Source: CAYXLI01 sp964464925 (GTDB lineage: Bacteria > Acidobacteriota > Terriglobia > Bryobacterales > Bryobacteraceae). Taken from it: DNA of 62,417 bases. The stretch is from contig CAYXLI010000032.1 in the NCBI GenBank assembly GCA_964464925.1, positions 1-62,417 on the forward strand. The letters run 5' to 3'. Within the stretch, counting starts at the first letter, position 1. Each line of letters opens with the position of its first letter. The notes beneath the pieces were generated by a model. It searched no databases. It saw only the letters and a list, made by a program, of their open reading frames with translations, and had not been told where the DNA came from. A program made the position numbers and the translations under genes. This document shows positions 8,268-18,035 of the stretch, one piece after another.

Positions 8268-8437
8268 TTAGCCGCGTGTGCTAGCGGCCGGAATCTTTGT
8301 CAACAGATCCTGGAACTCGGTCTGGCTTTCACTGCCGATGGTGAAACAGTCGATACATAGAGAGCGTACGGGAAATTTTCAAGTGACTCGATTCCGGTAG
8401 TGGCGGCGCCGGCACTTAGAAATGTGAGTCGATCCAT
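8268..8437 (-). pseudogene. Collapsed remnant of a gene with a Tat-like N-terminus
   Basis: A start with a good ribosome-binding site (CCGGAGACGCT before ATG at 8437) opens a frame MDRLTFLSAGAATTGIESL that resembles the MDRRTFLSAGAA export leaders of secreted acidobacterial proteins, but one arginine is lost and the frame ends early. A second frame over the same stretch gives a coherent C-terminal piece (CIDCFTIGSESQTEFQDLL, ending STRG, stop at 8268-8270). The beginning and end of a gene appear joined by a large internal deletion with a frame change. Confidence 0.45.
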
Positions 8438-8503
8438 AGCGTCTCCGGTGTTTACAAATGCAAGGTATCACACTCGTAAACCGGACGCTGGCAAAGACGG
8501 CGG

Positions 8504-9265
8504 CTAGTCCAATGAATCTTTGTCGGTGTGCGCCGGCGTCCGCGCGGCAACGCGCACCGCTCCGCTACCGTTGACACTGTAGCGGGTATATTCGATGTGC
8601 AATTCCGTGCGTCCAAAAAAGTGCGAATCCGCACTGGAATGATTGCTGGAAGAGAGCCATTGCCCGCCAATTTTCGCGAAGTTCTGCACGATATAAGGAC
8701 GTCCGACCCAGAACGAAATATTGGCCGAGGGGCGGCCTTCCAGCCGGACCACGGCGTAATCGTCTGCATCGATCCAGGCCTTCCCTTCGAGCAGGAACTT
8801 GCTTTTCTTCTTGGGACTCAGCAGGACTACATAGCAGCGGCGCCCCTCTCTTTGTTCCATCCCGCCCAGCTTGAAATTGTAGTTGTCCGCGGTCAGACGG
8901 CTGGGATCAGGTTGATTGCTGCGGCTTGCTTCGCTTTCCGCATCGATTAACTTCTTGAACACGCGGTTCTGCACTTCTTCCGAACCGGTCGAGGCAAGCA
9001 ACTGAAATGCTTTGCCTTGTCCTTTCCGATATTGCACCTCTACCTGCATTTCAGCATTCTTGTTCCAACGGTCATTCTTCAGGATGTACTTGCGGCTGCC
9101 CCAATATTCGCGCAGATGCGACTGCCGCTGCTCTTCTGCGTTGTTCATTTTAGAAATAATCTGTTCTGCCGTCTCCGCTGCCGCGATAGCGGAAGCACCG
9201 GAGAGGCAGAGAGCCAAGAGCGCGACCGGCCGGGTTAGGTTAGTTTGCAGCGGCGATCTGTTCAT
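8504..9265 (-). CDS. Outer-membrane lipoprotein-sorting-like exported protein
   Basis: The 253-residue product has a signal peptide (TRPVALLALCLSGASAIAAA) and a body resembling the LolA/LolB-like fold of outer-membrane lipoprotein-sorting family proteins: AEQIISKMNNAEEQRQ at the start, EVQYRKGQGKAFQLLAS, the LLEGKAWIDADDYAVVRLEG strand pair, and a GGQWLSSS segment near the end. The family is often periplasmic and binds lipids or lipoproteins. I chose the ATG at 9265, which gives a clean signal peptide; upstream in-frame starts at 9295 and 9382 would add a charged, unlikely extension. Confidence 0.65.
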   Translation of the reverse strand: MNRSPLQTNLTRPVALLALCLSGASAIAAAETAEQIISKMNNAEEQRQSHLREYWGSRKYILKNDRWNKNAEMQVEVQYRKGQGKAFQLLASTGSEEVQNRVFKKLIDAESEASRSNQPDPSRLTADNYNFKLGGMEQREGRRCYVVLLSPKKKSKFLLEGKAWIDADDYAVVRLEGRPSANISFWVGRPYIVQNFAKIGGQWLSSSNHSSADSHFFGRTELHIEYTRYSVNGSGAVRVAARTPAHTDKDSLD

Positions 9266-9494
9266 AACAATACCGTCCACTGTTTCAGCAAGCATCGTGC
9301 CAGACCGCAAGTATGAGTGTTCTAAACGACATGTTCGTGAATCTCCCGTTAAACCTTTTTCAGAAATAGGCGTTTTTACCAAGCGTATGCGGGTACTTTT
9401 GCAGGGAACTTAGAAGATCGCCCACAGAAGAGGTACTTACAACCCCCACCAGGGGATAACCGTTACAAAGGTGTGGATCCGATGATGGTATTTG

Positions 9495-11231
9495 ATGTAT
9501 ACGCAGCTTTGGCGACTGCTCTCTCCGTTTCACCGGGATTATGTCCGGTACCTGGCTGGTGTCGCAGTCCGGCAGGCCTTGTTGGTGGCGGGCGGATACC
9601 TGCTCGTGTGGGCCCTCAAATACGGCTTGCAGCACGCCGGCGTCCCGGAATGGTCATTCGTCGCGCTTTTCCTTATCTACGATGCCGGATTGCTTCACAT
9701 TGACATCGGACTCAACACGCATTTCGTATCGCGGCTCGGATATCCACTCTATGGCCATCTCCGCACTGCGGCCCTCGCCAAGGTCTTCGAAATGCCGTTG
9801 GAGTGGCACCTTCAGCAGGACACCGGCACGCTTATCGGTAAGGTCAACAATGGTGTCGGCAAGGTGGTGCAAACTGCCGAGAGCATCGGCCGGGAGCTCG
9901 CTCCTTCGCTGATACGAACCGTCTTGAGCCTGTTGCCGCTGCTGTACTTCAGCCCCGTGACCGCACCTGCGATCCTTGTCGCGCTCAGCATTTTTCTCTG
10001 GCTCACGATTGAAGAGCAAAAGGAACGGCACGCTCTACGGAAAACACGCTATCAAAACTACAACAGGGATTTTGGACTCTTTGCCGAGTCCGTTCAGTAC
10101 GTCAAACCCGTCGTTCAGTTCGGCCAGACTCGACGTATCCTGCAGCGCTATGAGGGGGTCCAGCAAGACATCATTAGCGACGGAATGGAAGAGACGCGGA
10201 TCGGAAATGTCTATTCGTGGCGCCGCAACCTCGCCATCTCCGTAGCCAAACGTCTGTGCCAGGGAGTGTGGATCTGGCAGTGCAGGCAAAACATTCTGGA
10301 TGCCGCACTCGTGTTTTACCTGAACATGATCACGGAAGAGCTGCTGAATTCCTTCTGGAGTTACGCATCTTTGCTGGACCGGCTTTATGAAGGGATCGAG
10401 CCGACGTCCACCCTCGTGAATCTGCTCGAAGACCATTCGGCTTTGCGTGAAGAATCGAATGCGCTGCCGGGCGAAGCTCCGGCGGGCGTGGAAATCGCCA
10501 TGCTCAATCTCAACTTCTCCTATGACGGCGGAGCTGGCGTGATGAGGGATTTTACTCTTCGAGTACAACCAGGAACCGTTCTGGGTGTTGTTGGTCCGTC
10601 CGGATGTGGCAAGACCACGATCCATAACCTGCTCTCGCGTATGTTTGACGTGCACGAAGGGAAAATCCTCGTCGGCGGGTATGACATCAAGGCGTGGCCT
10701 CTCGAGCAACTCCGCGGGCTCTTTTCCTACGTCACGCAATCAGACGGCGTTTTTCTCAGCGAGACGACTCTGCTCGATACGATCCGCTTTGCCCGGCCTC
10801 ACGCCACACCGGACGAGGTAATATCTGCTGCGCGCGCCGCATGCATTCACGACGACATCATGCGTCTGCCGCACGGATATTCGACTATCACAGGACAGCG
10901 GGGCCAAACCTTGTCCAAGGGCCAGCAGCAGCGAATCGCTCTTGCGCAAGCCTTGATCGCTCTCGATGAGAACCGTAAGGTGCTCGTGCTCGACGAATTC
11001 ACCAGCGCGCTGGACGCCCGGACAGAGCAGCGCGTACTGCAGAATCTGGAGCCTCATTTTCAAGGGCGCACCGTGATCATCATCGCTCACCGCCTGGCGA
11101 CGGTCAGGGAGGTGGCGGACCGGATCGTGGTGATCTCGAATGGGCAGGTACACGAAGAAGGCAGTCATCAGGAACTCGTCAGCCGCAACGGATTGTACGC
11201 AGAGATGGCTCGCCTGCAGGCGATCGCTTGA
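9495..11231 (+). CDS. ABC exporter, fused membrane and ATPase domains
   Basis: The product, 578 residues from the ATG, is a half-transporter. The N-terminal ~320 residues hold the hydrophobic exporter membrane domain. The C-terminal ATPase has Walker A GPSGCGKTT near residue 380, a Q-loop (YVTQSDG), a signature LSKGQQQR in place of LSGGQ, Walker B VLVLDEFTSALD, and the switch histidine in IIIAHRL. It should export a lipid, peptide or drug as a dimer. A TTG codon directly before the ATG is an alternative start. No partner gene is adjacent; the preceding gene is divergent. Confidence 0.88.
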   Translation: MYTQLWRLLSPFHRDYVRYLAGVAVRQALLVAGGYLLVWALKYGLQHAGVPEWSFVALFLIYDAGLLHIDIGLNTHFVSRLGYPLYGHLRTAALAKVFEMPLEWHLQQDTGTLIGKVNNGVGKVVQTAESIGRELAPSLIRTVLSLLPLLYFSPVTAPAILVALSIFLWLTIEEQKERHALRKTRYQNYNRDFGLFAESVQYVKPVVQFGQTRRILQRYEGVQQDIISDGMEETRIGNVYSWRRNLAISVAKRLCQGVWIWQCRQNILDAALVFYLNMITEELLNSFWSYASLLDRLYEGIEPTSTLVNLLEDHSALREESNALPGEAPAGVEIAMLNLNFSYDGGAGVMRDFTLRVQPGTVLGVVGPSGCGKTTIHNLLSRMFDVHEGKILVGGYDIKAWPLEQLRGLFSYVTQSDGVFLSETTLLDTIRFARPHATPDEVISAARAACIHDDIMRLPHGYSTITGQRGQTLSKGQQQRIALAQALIALDENRKVLVLDEFTSALDARTEQRVLQNLEPHFQGRTVIIIAHRLATVREVADRIVVISNGQVHEEGSHQELVSRNGLYAEMARLQAIA

Positions 11232-11447
11232 TTGGAGTTTCCCTCACCCGCTTGAGAGGCTTCCTACGGAAAATTCCTATACTGCATTGGGGTTCATCAC
11301 GCTCCACATCGCCATTTCTCTCGGTATTTCCCACTTAGCAAAATCTTTTCTCTGACTTCTGCCAGCTTCTCCGATACGTTCCTTAGCGAATCCCGCTTGT
11401 CGCAAGGGCACGGATGCCAATAGCGACACATCAGGAAAGGATTTCTA

Positions 11448-14400
11448 ATGAAAGTTTCCAACTCCCGTTTCCATCGCCCGCCAGAACGATCTGGCGCGAT
11501 GGCGATCCCTCGAATTTGCTTTTCGATGCTTGCGACAGTCGTCCTTGCGGGCAATTTGCAAGCCGCGAATCTACTGACGGCAACGCCGTCATCGGTAACC
11601 CTGTCGTGCAATACAGCTACCGGACCTGGAGCAAGCGTCAGCATAGTCGTTAAACCGGTTACCGCCCTCAGTGGATCGAGTACCTTGGCTGTCACTCTCG
11701 GCAGTTTGCCGGCGGGTATCGTAGCTGTGACTACTCCATCCAACCAGACACTATCGTCTTCAAACTCCTCTACCGGCTTGACCTATGTCCTGAATTATGC
11801 CGCAGGATGCGGAGGCGCAACTGCCGGGTCCGCGACACCGACGTTTCGGTTCAACGCCGGTGGTTCGCTCGATGTGACCATCAACGCAACCACTACGGTA
11901 ACCGCATCGGCGACGGCTCTGAGTGCCACGCCGAGCCCGGTGACTATCGGCTGCGTGAAGAGCGGCAGCACTTATACGCCGGCTCCGGCCAAGACCGTCT
12001 CGATCACCTCCGCCGCAAGCGGCGGGACTCCGTTCACTGTCGACACATCGACCTCGCCATTCGCAGCATGGCTTGTGGTCAATCCGACTTCAGGCGGGAC
12101 AGCTACTTCCACGGCAAACACGTTTACACTGCAGGCAGCGGCCGGCTGCGGCGGATTCAGCACAGGCAGCAGCAACACAACCACCATTCACCTCTTGAAT
12201 GCGCCTGCACCAGATAAAACGATCCCGGTCACTCTGCAGATCCTGACGCCAACGCCATTATCCGTTTCGCCGTCCGCGCCCTCGTTGTCTTATACGAAAG
12301 GTTCCGGCTCGGCGGGGAAAGTGGACGTGACGGTCAGCTCTGCCGCATCACCTGCACCGTTTTTCTCGGTTGATACGAGCACGCTTCCGATCTGGCTAAC
12401 GGTGGATACTCTCACCGGTACGGTACCCAAGACGATTCGTTTCTCGAGCACAAACGTTGCGGACACGCTTGCGCCCGGAACTTATAGCGCAGTCGTGAAC
12501 TTGAAGGTTTCCGGCAGCGGCGATCTGCAAGTACCAATCAGCCTGCTGGTGACCAACCCGGCTCCACGGCTCACTGTCGCTGAAGGAACGACACGCAACA
12601 TCACGTGGACAGTAGGCCAACCCGTTCCGACGCCGACAATCACCGCAGTCTCCAGCGATTCGCCGATCTCTTACTCCATCACGACCGGTGGTACTCTTTC
12701 GCCGCAGATCGCGATAAATCAACTTCAAGGATTGGCGTACAACTTCGGAACTCCGATCTCCGTCGGCTTTGACCCGCTCCTTTTTGCTGCGGCTCAGCCG
12801 GGAACGGTGCTTACCGGTACGGTCACCTTGAAGTGGGGAAATCCTGTAGCTACCATCGTGGTGACCTTCAACGTCACGATCCAGTCGCCGGGTGCGACAG
12901 TCACATCCATTACTCCAGCAAGTATTCCGACGGCTACCGCTGGCCAAACATTCACGGTCGTGTTAACCGGTACCGGGTTCGTCCCAAGTACGGATCCGAC
13001 GCAGAAAACGAAGCTCGGAATCGTTGCCGGTGGTGTTATCGTGCCGGATACGAACATCGCTACTTCGGTAGTCAACGCATCGAACATGATCCTGACCATC
13101 ACCGTGCCGGCAACCAGTGATGCCTATCTTCCCTTTTCTCCCACGGGCAACGGCGGCGCGGTAAATCTTGGAGTCTGCAACCCGGCCGGATCCACGTGCA
13201 GCGTACCAACCGGTACGGCTACTCTCACCATCGGCTCAGGACCGATTATCCAGGCCGTCACCAGCGCCTCCTCCTTCATGCAGGTCACGCCGGGAACCAA
13301 TCAAACCATCGCGCCTTACGATATGGCCAGTATTTTTGGAACAAATTTCTGTTCCTCCAACGGGACGGGTTGCAGCAGCAGCCAGATACTTTACGGAACG
13401 CCGGATGCAACACTTCGCTATCCGACCTTCGTCAGCCCGGATGCAGCGGGCACGAACCAGCGCCAACTCTCCGTGAAGTTCCAGACTCACGCCACGCCTC
13501 CGGTTCTCATTGCAAACGCACCGATACTTTTCGCGACGAATAATCAGATCAACATTCTGGTACCGTCAGCCGTCGCAGCGCAGATCGGCAATGCGATCGA
13601 CATGGTGGTCAGTTTCGGTTATGGGAGCGGCTCGACAATTCTGAGCAGCACACCGTATCCGGTAAACATTGCCGCCACCAATCCGGGTGTCTTTACGATT
13701 GGTGCGGACGGTCAGGGACAAGGTGCCATCATGAATTCGGCCGATTATTCCATCATCGCGAGTGGCCGCGAAGCTGGTATGCGCTCCACGGCGACGGATT
13801 CGGATACGGTCCTGATTTACGTGACTGGCCTTGGTGCTCCCGATAGCGCCGCCGATAATGCGACCAGTGGTTCGAGCAGTTGGTCTGCGGATTGCATCAC
13901 CACAGCCAGTTACCTCACCTCACTGAACAGCTTGAATTCCACCTCGATCTCAAGTGTGGATGGAGCGATTATCCAGAGCGCTCTCCTGAACAGTGGGCGC
14001 CTGACGCCATGCGTCACGTCTTCTTCCGCGAACGTGCCATCAGTGACGTTTGGTGGAGTGGCGGGTACCGTTTCATACGCGGGTTGGGTAAGCGATTCTG
14101 TAGCCGGCCTGTACCAGCTCAACGTGAAGCTTCCCGGCAGTCAGGCCGGACCCTTCACAGACTCAAACGGGACCTCTCGTAGCACGATCACGGCGCCTGT
14201 CCAGCTACCGGTCGTCGTGACGGCAAATGGCCGCTCCAGTCAAACTGGGGTGAGCCTCTGGGTCGCACCGCGCCTGAAGGTTACCGCACCCACAACCCTG
14301 TCGGGCAGGGTGGGGACCGCCTGGGCCAACTCCAATAACGCGGTCACCGCCACTGAAGGATCTGGCACTTACCGGTACGCGGTCACGTCGGGCCTGCTTC

Positions 14401-14840
14401 CTGCCGGGTTGTCTCTGAACGCAACAACTGGAGCCATCACCGGAATCCCAGCAGCAAATACCGGCGGATCGTACATTGTGACGGTCACGGCTACTGATTA
14501 TGCCGCCGTTCCTGTCAGCGGTACTGTCACGTTCACTCTCACCATCGCACAAGGTCTTTATGTAACCGCCTCGGGCACCCCGCCATTCACGGGCACAGCC
14601 AGCACAGCAGTGGCCAGCCTGACCACCGTGACTGCCACGGGCGGAGTTGGACCTTATACCTACTCCATCCAGTTGCCTTCGCCGGCACCCACGGGTATCT
14701 CCATCGATCCCACCTCGGGTGTTGTATCGATCGCAAATACGGCTACTACCGGGACGTATCATATGACGATCCTGGCAACGGATTCGACCTCCGGCACAGC
14801 CCTGACCGGTCGAATCAGCTTCGATATCACTTTGAACTAG
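11448..14840 (+). CDS. Very large secreted beta-sandwich protein with Solibacter-type C-terminal unit
   Basis: The 1130-residue protein has an N-terminal export signal (ICFSMLATVVLAGNLQA after a charged leader) and is threonine/serine-rich throughout. Residues about 40-480 hold repeated BACON-like or Ig-like beta-sandwich modules of the form LSATPSPVTIGC...TFTLQAAAGCGGFSTGSS. Residues about 595-930 match the unit typical of Solibacter extracellular proteins (TIGR03437): IIQAVTSASSF, IAPYDMASIFGTNF, NQINILVPSAV, VLIYVTGLGAP, YQLNVKLP. Residues about 940-1130 carry two putative Ig-like folds (PAGLSLNATTGAITG). It is probably an adhesin or carbohydrate-interacting surface protein. An AGGAAAGG site precedes the ATG, and a strong terminator follows. 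Confidence 0.8.
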   Translation: MKVSNSRFHRPPERSGAMAIPRICFSMLATVVLAGNLQAANLLTATPSSVTLSCNTATGPGASVSIVVKPVTALSGSSTLAVTLGSLPAGIVAVTTPSNQTLSSSNSSTGLTYVLNYAAGCGGATAGSATPTFRFNAGGSLDVTINATTTVTASATALSATPSPVTIGCVKSGSTYTPAPAKTVSITSAASGGTPFTVDTSTSPFAAWLVVNPTSGGTATSTANTFTLQAAAGCGGFSTGSSNTTTIHLLNAPAPDKTIPVTLQILTPTPLSVSPSAPSLSYTKGSGSAGKVDVTVSSAASPAPFFSVDTSTLPIWLTVDTLTGTVPKTIRFSSTNVADTLAPGTYSAVVNLKVSGSGDLQVPISLLVTNPAPRLTVAEGTTRNITWTVGQPVPTPTITAVSSDSPISYSITTGGTLSPQIAINQLQGLAYNFGTPISVGFDPLLFAAAQPGTVLTGTVTLKWGNPVATIVVTFNVTIQSPGATVTSITPASIPTATAGQTFTVVLTGTGFVPSTDPTQKTKLGIVAGGVIVPDTNIATSVVNASNMILTITVPATSDAYLPFSPTGNGGAVNLGVCNPAGSTCSVPTGTATLTIGSGPIIQAVTSASSFMQVTPGTNQTIAPYDMASIFGTNFCSSNGTGCSSSQILYGTPDATLRYPTFVSPDAAGTNQRQLSVKFQTHATPPVLIANAPILFATNNQINILVPSAVAAQIGNAIDMVVSFGYGSGSTILSSTPYPVNIAATNPGVFTIGADGQGQGAIMNSADYSIIASGREAGMRSTATDSDTVLIYVTGLGAPDSAADNATSGSSSWSADCITTASYLTSLNSLNSTSISSVDGAIIQSALLNSGRLTPCVTSSSANVPSVTFGGVAGTVSYAGWVSDSVAGLYQLNVKLPGSQAGPFTDSNGTSRSTITAPVQLPVVVTANGRSSQTGVSLWVAPRLKVTAPTTLSGRVGTAWANSNNAVTATEGSGTYRYAVTSGLLPAGLSLNATTGAITGIPAANTGGSYIVTVTATDYAAVPVSGTVTFTLTIAQGLYVTASGTPPFTGTASTAVASLTTVTATGGVGPYTYSIQLPSPAPTGISIDPTSGVVSIANTATTGTYHMTILATDSTSGTALTGRISFDITLN

Positions 14841-14854
14841 AGTGTGTCGTTTCC

Positions 14855-14897
14855 AAACTGGCGGCGCGGAAAGTTCTCCCGGCCGCCAGTTTTTTTG
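14855..14897 (+). terminator. Strong intrinsic terminator after the large secreted protein
   Basis: AAACTGGCGGC (14855-14865) pairs perfectly with GCCGCCAGTTT (14882-14892) over 11 bp with a GC-rich loop, followed by a run of T. It ends transcription of the 11448 gene on the plus strand. The minus-strand side has no T-tract, so it is not a clear terminator for dsbD, whose stop codon lies 8 bp away. Confidence 0.9.
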
Positions 14898-14904
14898 TCT
14901 TGTC

Positions 14905-16812
14905 CTATTTGGAAGCGAGAAATGCCAGGAAATCCGGGGCGCTACGCTGTATTCCGGCCCAAGAGGCCACCGCCTTCTCGTCCGGCGTCATGATTGCGTA
15001 GAACGGGATGGAGATTGTCTGAAACTTCGATTCCTGGAGCTTTTGATTCTCCTCGGAAACCGAGTCCGTGCCATCCGTGTACAGTTCCACCAGAACAAAA
15101 TTCTTCAGCGCGTCCGCAACTTCAGGCCTAGTGAACATATTTGCCTTCATCCAGTGGCAGTTCGTGCAGGCATAGCCGGTGAAGCTGACCAGCACAAGTT
15201 TGTTCTCCTGACGGGCCTTCTCCAGAGCTTCTTTATACTGATTCTTCATCCACGGCAAACCCGCGCCGGCTGACTCACTCGAACCGGAAGACCCTGTTGC
15301 CAGCGGAACGTACGCGTCCAACTCGCCCAGCGGCCGGCCGAACATGCCTGGAATCAGGCTGAACGAGAAAATCAGGAATGCCGCGCCGATCAGGGCACGC
15401 TTGACGCCTACCGGCTCATTGTTATCGATCCCTTCCATGCGAAGAAGCCCAAGAAGGTATAGCCCAGGCAACGCGAAGAGCACCACCCAAACGGCAAGAA
15501 ACCGCTCGCGTGTCAGCCACCCGAGTTGCAACACGGAATCGATACTACTCAGGTACTTGAACATCACTGCCAGCACGATGAATCCGAGCACAACTTTTAC
15601 GCGCACCAGCCAGCCGCCGCTGCGGGGCATTCGCTGCAGGTACGAGGGGAACAATGCTAAAAGAAAAAATGGCGATGCCAGGCCCGCAGCGAACGTGATC
15701 ATACCGAGCACCGGCTGAATGCCGCCTTGCTGAACGGAGGCGGCAAGCAATGTCCCAACGAACGGACCAACGCAGGCAAATGACGTCAGCGAAAACGTGA
15801 GCCCCATCAGGAGCGTCCCGCCTATTCCGCCGCGACGCGAAGCCGAATCGAGTCTGTTCACCAGCGCAGACGGAAGAGTGATTTCAAATGCCCCAAGCAA
15901 GCTGAGCCCGAACGCAAGAAATACGATCGATATAAACGCGTTCACCCAGGGATTCGCGGCCAGTTGCACGACGCCGAACGGTCCCACAACCGCAGACACG
16001 GCAAAACCCAGCAGAGTGAACATAAAAACGATGCCAAGACAGAACACCGCCGCCTGCTTCATCGCCTGTCCGCGTGTTGCAGATCCACCTCCGAGGAAGA
16101 AGGAGAGCGTGATCGGGATCATCGGAAAAACGCAAGGCGTGAAGATCGCGGCAAGACCCGCTCCGAAGGCAACTAAAAGAAACGCTCCCAGTCCTTCCGC
16201 TTTTTGCGATCGCGGTAGGGACTTCGAAGGCGACACCGGCAGCGCCGCCGTAGCCGCCACATAGCTCGCGGGCAATGCCGCCGGCGTAGCTGCACTTCCT
16301 TGCTCCACCGTGAGAGTCGTGTCTGCCGTCAGTTTCCGCGGCGGATTGCAGAGCTTATCGGTACACGCCGAGTAGCGGATGTTGACCGTGAGCGGCAGAG
16401 GTCCAGCAGGCACATCCTTCGCAACCTGCCCGTCCAGGTAAAAGACGACTTCGCCTTCATATCGCTCGGTGTTCACTCCGAAATTCGGATCGAACTTCGA
16501 CTCAGGCTTGGGCTGATAGATCTTCGATTGAGTGGCAAACTGGTTCGGGGCCAGGTTCACAACGGCCGGCAATCCCCCGCCCTTCGGCGTGGTGAGCGAA
16601 TACATGTGCCACTCTGGATCGATCTTCGCCGTCAGTTTCAGACGAAACGCACCGCCCGGAGCGGCTTTCACAGGATCGGGAGCAACCTCCCACGCAACGA
16701 CGTTCTTTTTCTGTGCCCACAAAAGAGAAAAGCACCCCAGAAGGAGTGCCATCAGAGATCCGATTAGAACAAATGTTCGCACGTTAGTCCGCAGTTGCTG
16801 AATACCCGCCAT
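14905..16812 (-). CDS. dsbD: Thiol:disulfide interchange protein DsbD
   Basis: This protein carries reducing equivalents from cytoplasmic thioredoxin across the inner membrane. All three DsbD parts are present. The N-terminal periplasmic domain has the redox pair in ACTDKLCNPP. The polytopic membrane domain carries the transmembrane cysteines in FTPCVFPMIPITLSFF and SFACVGPFVGT. The C-terminal thioredoxin domain has YACTNCHW. The ATG at 16812 gives a signal peptide with a charged n-region (RTNVRTFVLIGSLMALLLGCFSLLWA) and overlaps the end of plsX by 29 nt; 16752 is an alternative. Linkage to plsX may simply be operon read-through. The two TlpA-like proteins at the left edge are possible clients. 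Confidence 0.92.
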   Translation of the reverse strand: MAGIQQLRTNVRTFVLIGSLMALLLGCFSLLWAQKKNVVAWEVAPDPVKAAPGGAFRLKLTAKIDPEWHMYSLTTPKGGGLPAVVNLAPNQFATQSKIYQPKPESKFDPNFGVNTERYEGEVVFYLDGQVAKDVPAGPLPLTVNIRYSACTDKLCNPPRKLTADTTLTVEQGSAATPAALPASYVAATAALPVSPSKSLPRSQKAEGLGAFLLVAFGAGLAAIFTPCVFPMIPITLSFFLGGGSATRGQAMKQAAVFCLGIVFMFTLLGFAVSAVVGPFGVVQLAANPWVNAFISIVFLAFGLSLLGAFEITLPSALVNRLDSASRRGGIGGTLLMGLTFSLTSFACVGPFVGTLLAASVQQGGIQPVLGMITFAAGLASPFFLLALFPSYLQRMPRSGGWLVRVKVVLGFIVLAVMFKYLSSIDSVLQLGWLTRERFLAVWVVLFALPGLYLLGLLRMEGIDNNEPVGVKRALIGAAFLIFSFSLIPGMFGRPLGELDAYVPLATGSSGSSESAGAGLPWMKNQYKEALEKARQENKLVLVSFTGYACTNCHWMKANMFTRPEVADALKNFVLVELYTDGTDSVSEENQKLQESKFQTISIPFYAIMTPDEKAVASWAGIQRSAPDFLAFLASK

Positions 16813-17815
16813 TGTCTGTGAATCTCGCCAATTCATGCTCGATACGGCTATTGATGTTGTTGCCCGCGAATTCGGATGCAACCCGAATTGCATTCTTGAT
16901 AGCGTTTGCGTTCGATCGCCCATGACAGATGATACAGACGCCTTTCACACCCAAAAGTGGTGCGCCTCCGAATTCGGAGTAATCTACGCGTTTCCGGAAA
17001 TCCTTAAACGCCTCGCGGGCCAGGACGTAGCCGATCTTCCGGGTGATGGTAGCAGCAAGAGATTCCTGTAACATCTGCTTGATCACATCCACCAGCCCCT
17101 CGCTCACCTTCAGAGCGACGTTCCCAATGAATCCATCACAAACAATGACGTCCGTATTCCCTGTGAAGAGGTCGCGTCCCTCCACGTTGCCGATAAAATT
17201 CAATCGCAGGGATTTCAGAAGCGGAGTTGCTTCCTTGGTGAGTTCGTTACCCTTATGCTCTTCCTCGCCAATGGAAAGAATCCCCACGCGCGGGTTCTTA
17301 TTGTGGAAGATGACGCGCGAATAAATATCGCCCATGACGGCGAATTGCGCCAGCATCTTGGAGTCTATATCGACGTTTGCACCCACATCGACCATCACGG
17401 TCGGGGTGCCTTTCAGGGTCGGGAAAACCTGTGCCAGCGCCGGGCGATCCACGCCTTTCACCACACCCTGAACGAGCTTTGCCGTTGCCATGACGGCGCC
17501 GGTGTTGCCGGCCGAAACTACACCATGAGCTATGCCGTCGCGAACCAGTCGCGAGGCGATGCGGATGGAGCTATCCCGCTTCTGCCGCATGGCTTTCGCG
17601 GCGCTATCCTCCATGGTGATAACTTCACTGGCATGGTGTACTTCGATCGGCAGACTACGCCATCCGGAGTGCGTGTGCAGCTCCGCTTCCACCACGTCCT
17701 TTTTACCAACCAGGATGACTTTTACGCCCAGAGCCTTAGCGGCCAGTAACGCGCCGCTGACTTCTGACTTAGGGGCGTGGTCGCCGCCCATGGCATCGAC
17801 GGCGATGGTGAGCAT
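16784..17815 (-). CDS. plsX: Phosphate acyltransferase PlsX
   Basis: PlsX makes acyl-phosphate from acyl-ACP as the first step of phospholipid synthesis. The 343-residue protein begins TIAVDAMGGDHAPKSEV, the family signature. It continues with GVVSAGNTGAVMATA, PTVMVDVGANVD, NPRVGILSIGEEEHKGNEL, NTDVIVCDGFIGNVALKVSEG and YSEFGGAPLLGVKG, all diagnostic. I chose the ATG at 17815; an in-frame GTG at 17827 overlaps the rpmF stop codon and is also possible. The order DUF177-rpmF-plsX is a classic bacterial arrangement linking ribosome and lipid genes. Confidence 0.97.
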   Translation of the reverse strand: MLTIAVDAMGGDHAPKSEVSGALLAAKALGVKVILVGKKDVVEAELHTHSGWRSLPIEVHHASEVITMEDSAAKAMRQKRDSSIRIASRLVRDGIAHGVVSAGNTGAVMATAKLVQGVVKGVDRPALAQVFPTLKGTPTVMVDVGANVDIDSKMLAQFAVMGDIYSRVIFHNKNPRVGILSIGEEEHKGNELTKEATPLLKSLRLNFIGNVEGRDLFTGNTDVIVCDGFIGNVALKVSEGLVDVIKQMLQESLAATITRKIGYVLAREAFKDFRKRVDYSEFGGAPLLGVKGVCIICHGRSNANAIKNAIRVASEFAGNNINSRIEHELARFTDNGGYSATAD

Positions 17816-17826
17816 GGAGGGGGGCA

Positions 17827-18009
17827 CTATTGCTCGGCGACTTCGATTACCTCACGGCCTTTATATTGGCCACACTTTGTGCAGGCGCGGTGCGGCAGCT
17901 TGGGTTCATGGCAGTTCGGGCATTCCGAAAGACCCGGCTTGCTGAGAAAATCGTGCGAGCGGCGGGCCGAAGTCCGGCGCTTGGAGTGGCGTCGTTTGGG
18001 ATTTGGCAT
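17827..18009 (-). CDS. rpmF: Ribosomal protein L32 (zinc-binding form)
   Basis: The 60-residue protein starts PNPKRRHSKRRTSARRSHDF, the L32 signature, and keeps both zinc-ribbon pairs, CPNC and CTKC, so it is the zinc-containing form. The ATG at 18009 has a GAGAAG purine-rich site upstream. It lies between a DUF177 gene and plsX, the usual neighbourhood, and the stop codon nearly touches the plsX start, indicating coupling. Confidence 0.97.
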   Translation of the reverse strand: MPNPKRRHSKRRTSARRSHDFLSKPGLSECPNCHEPKLPHRACTKCGQYKGREVIEVAEQ

Positions 18010-18035
18010 TTCTTCTCCTAAATATCTCTTTCCGT

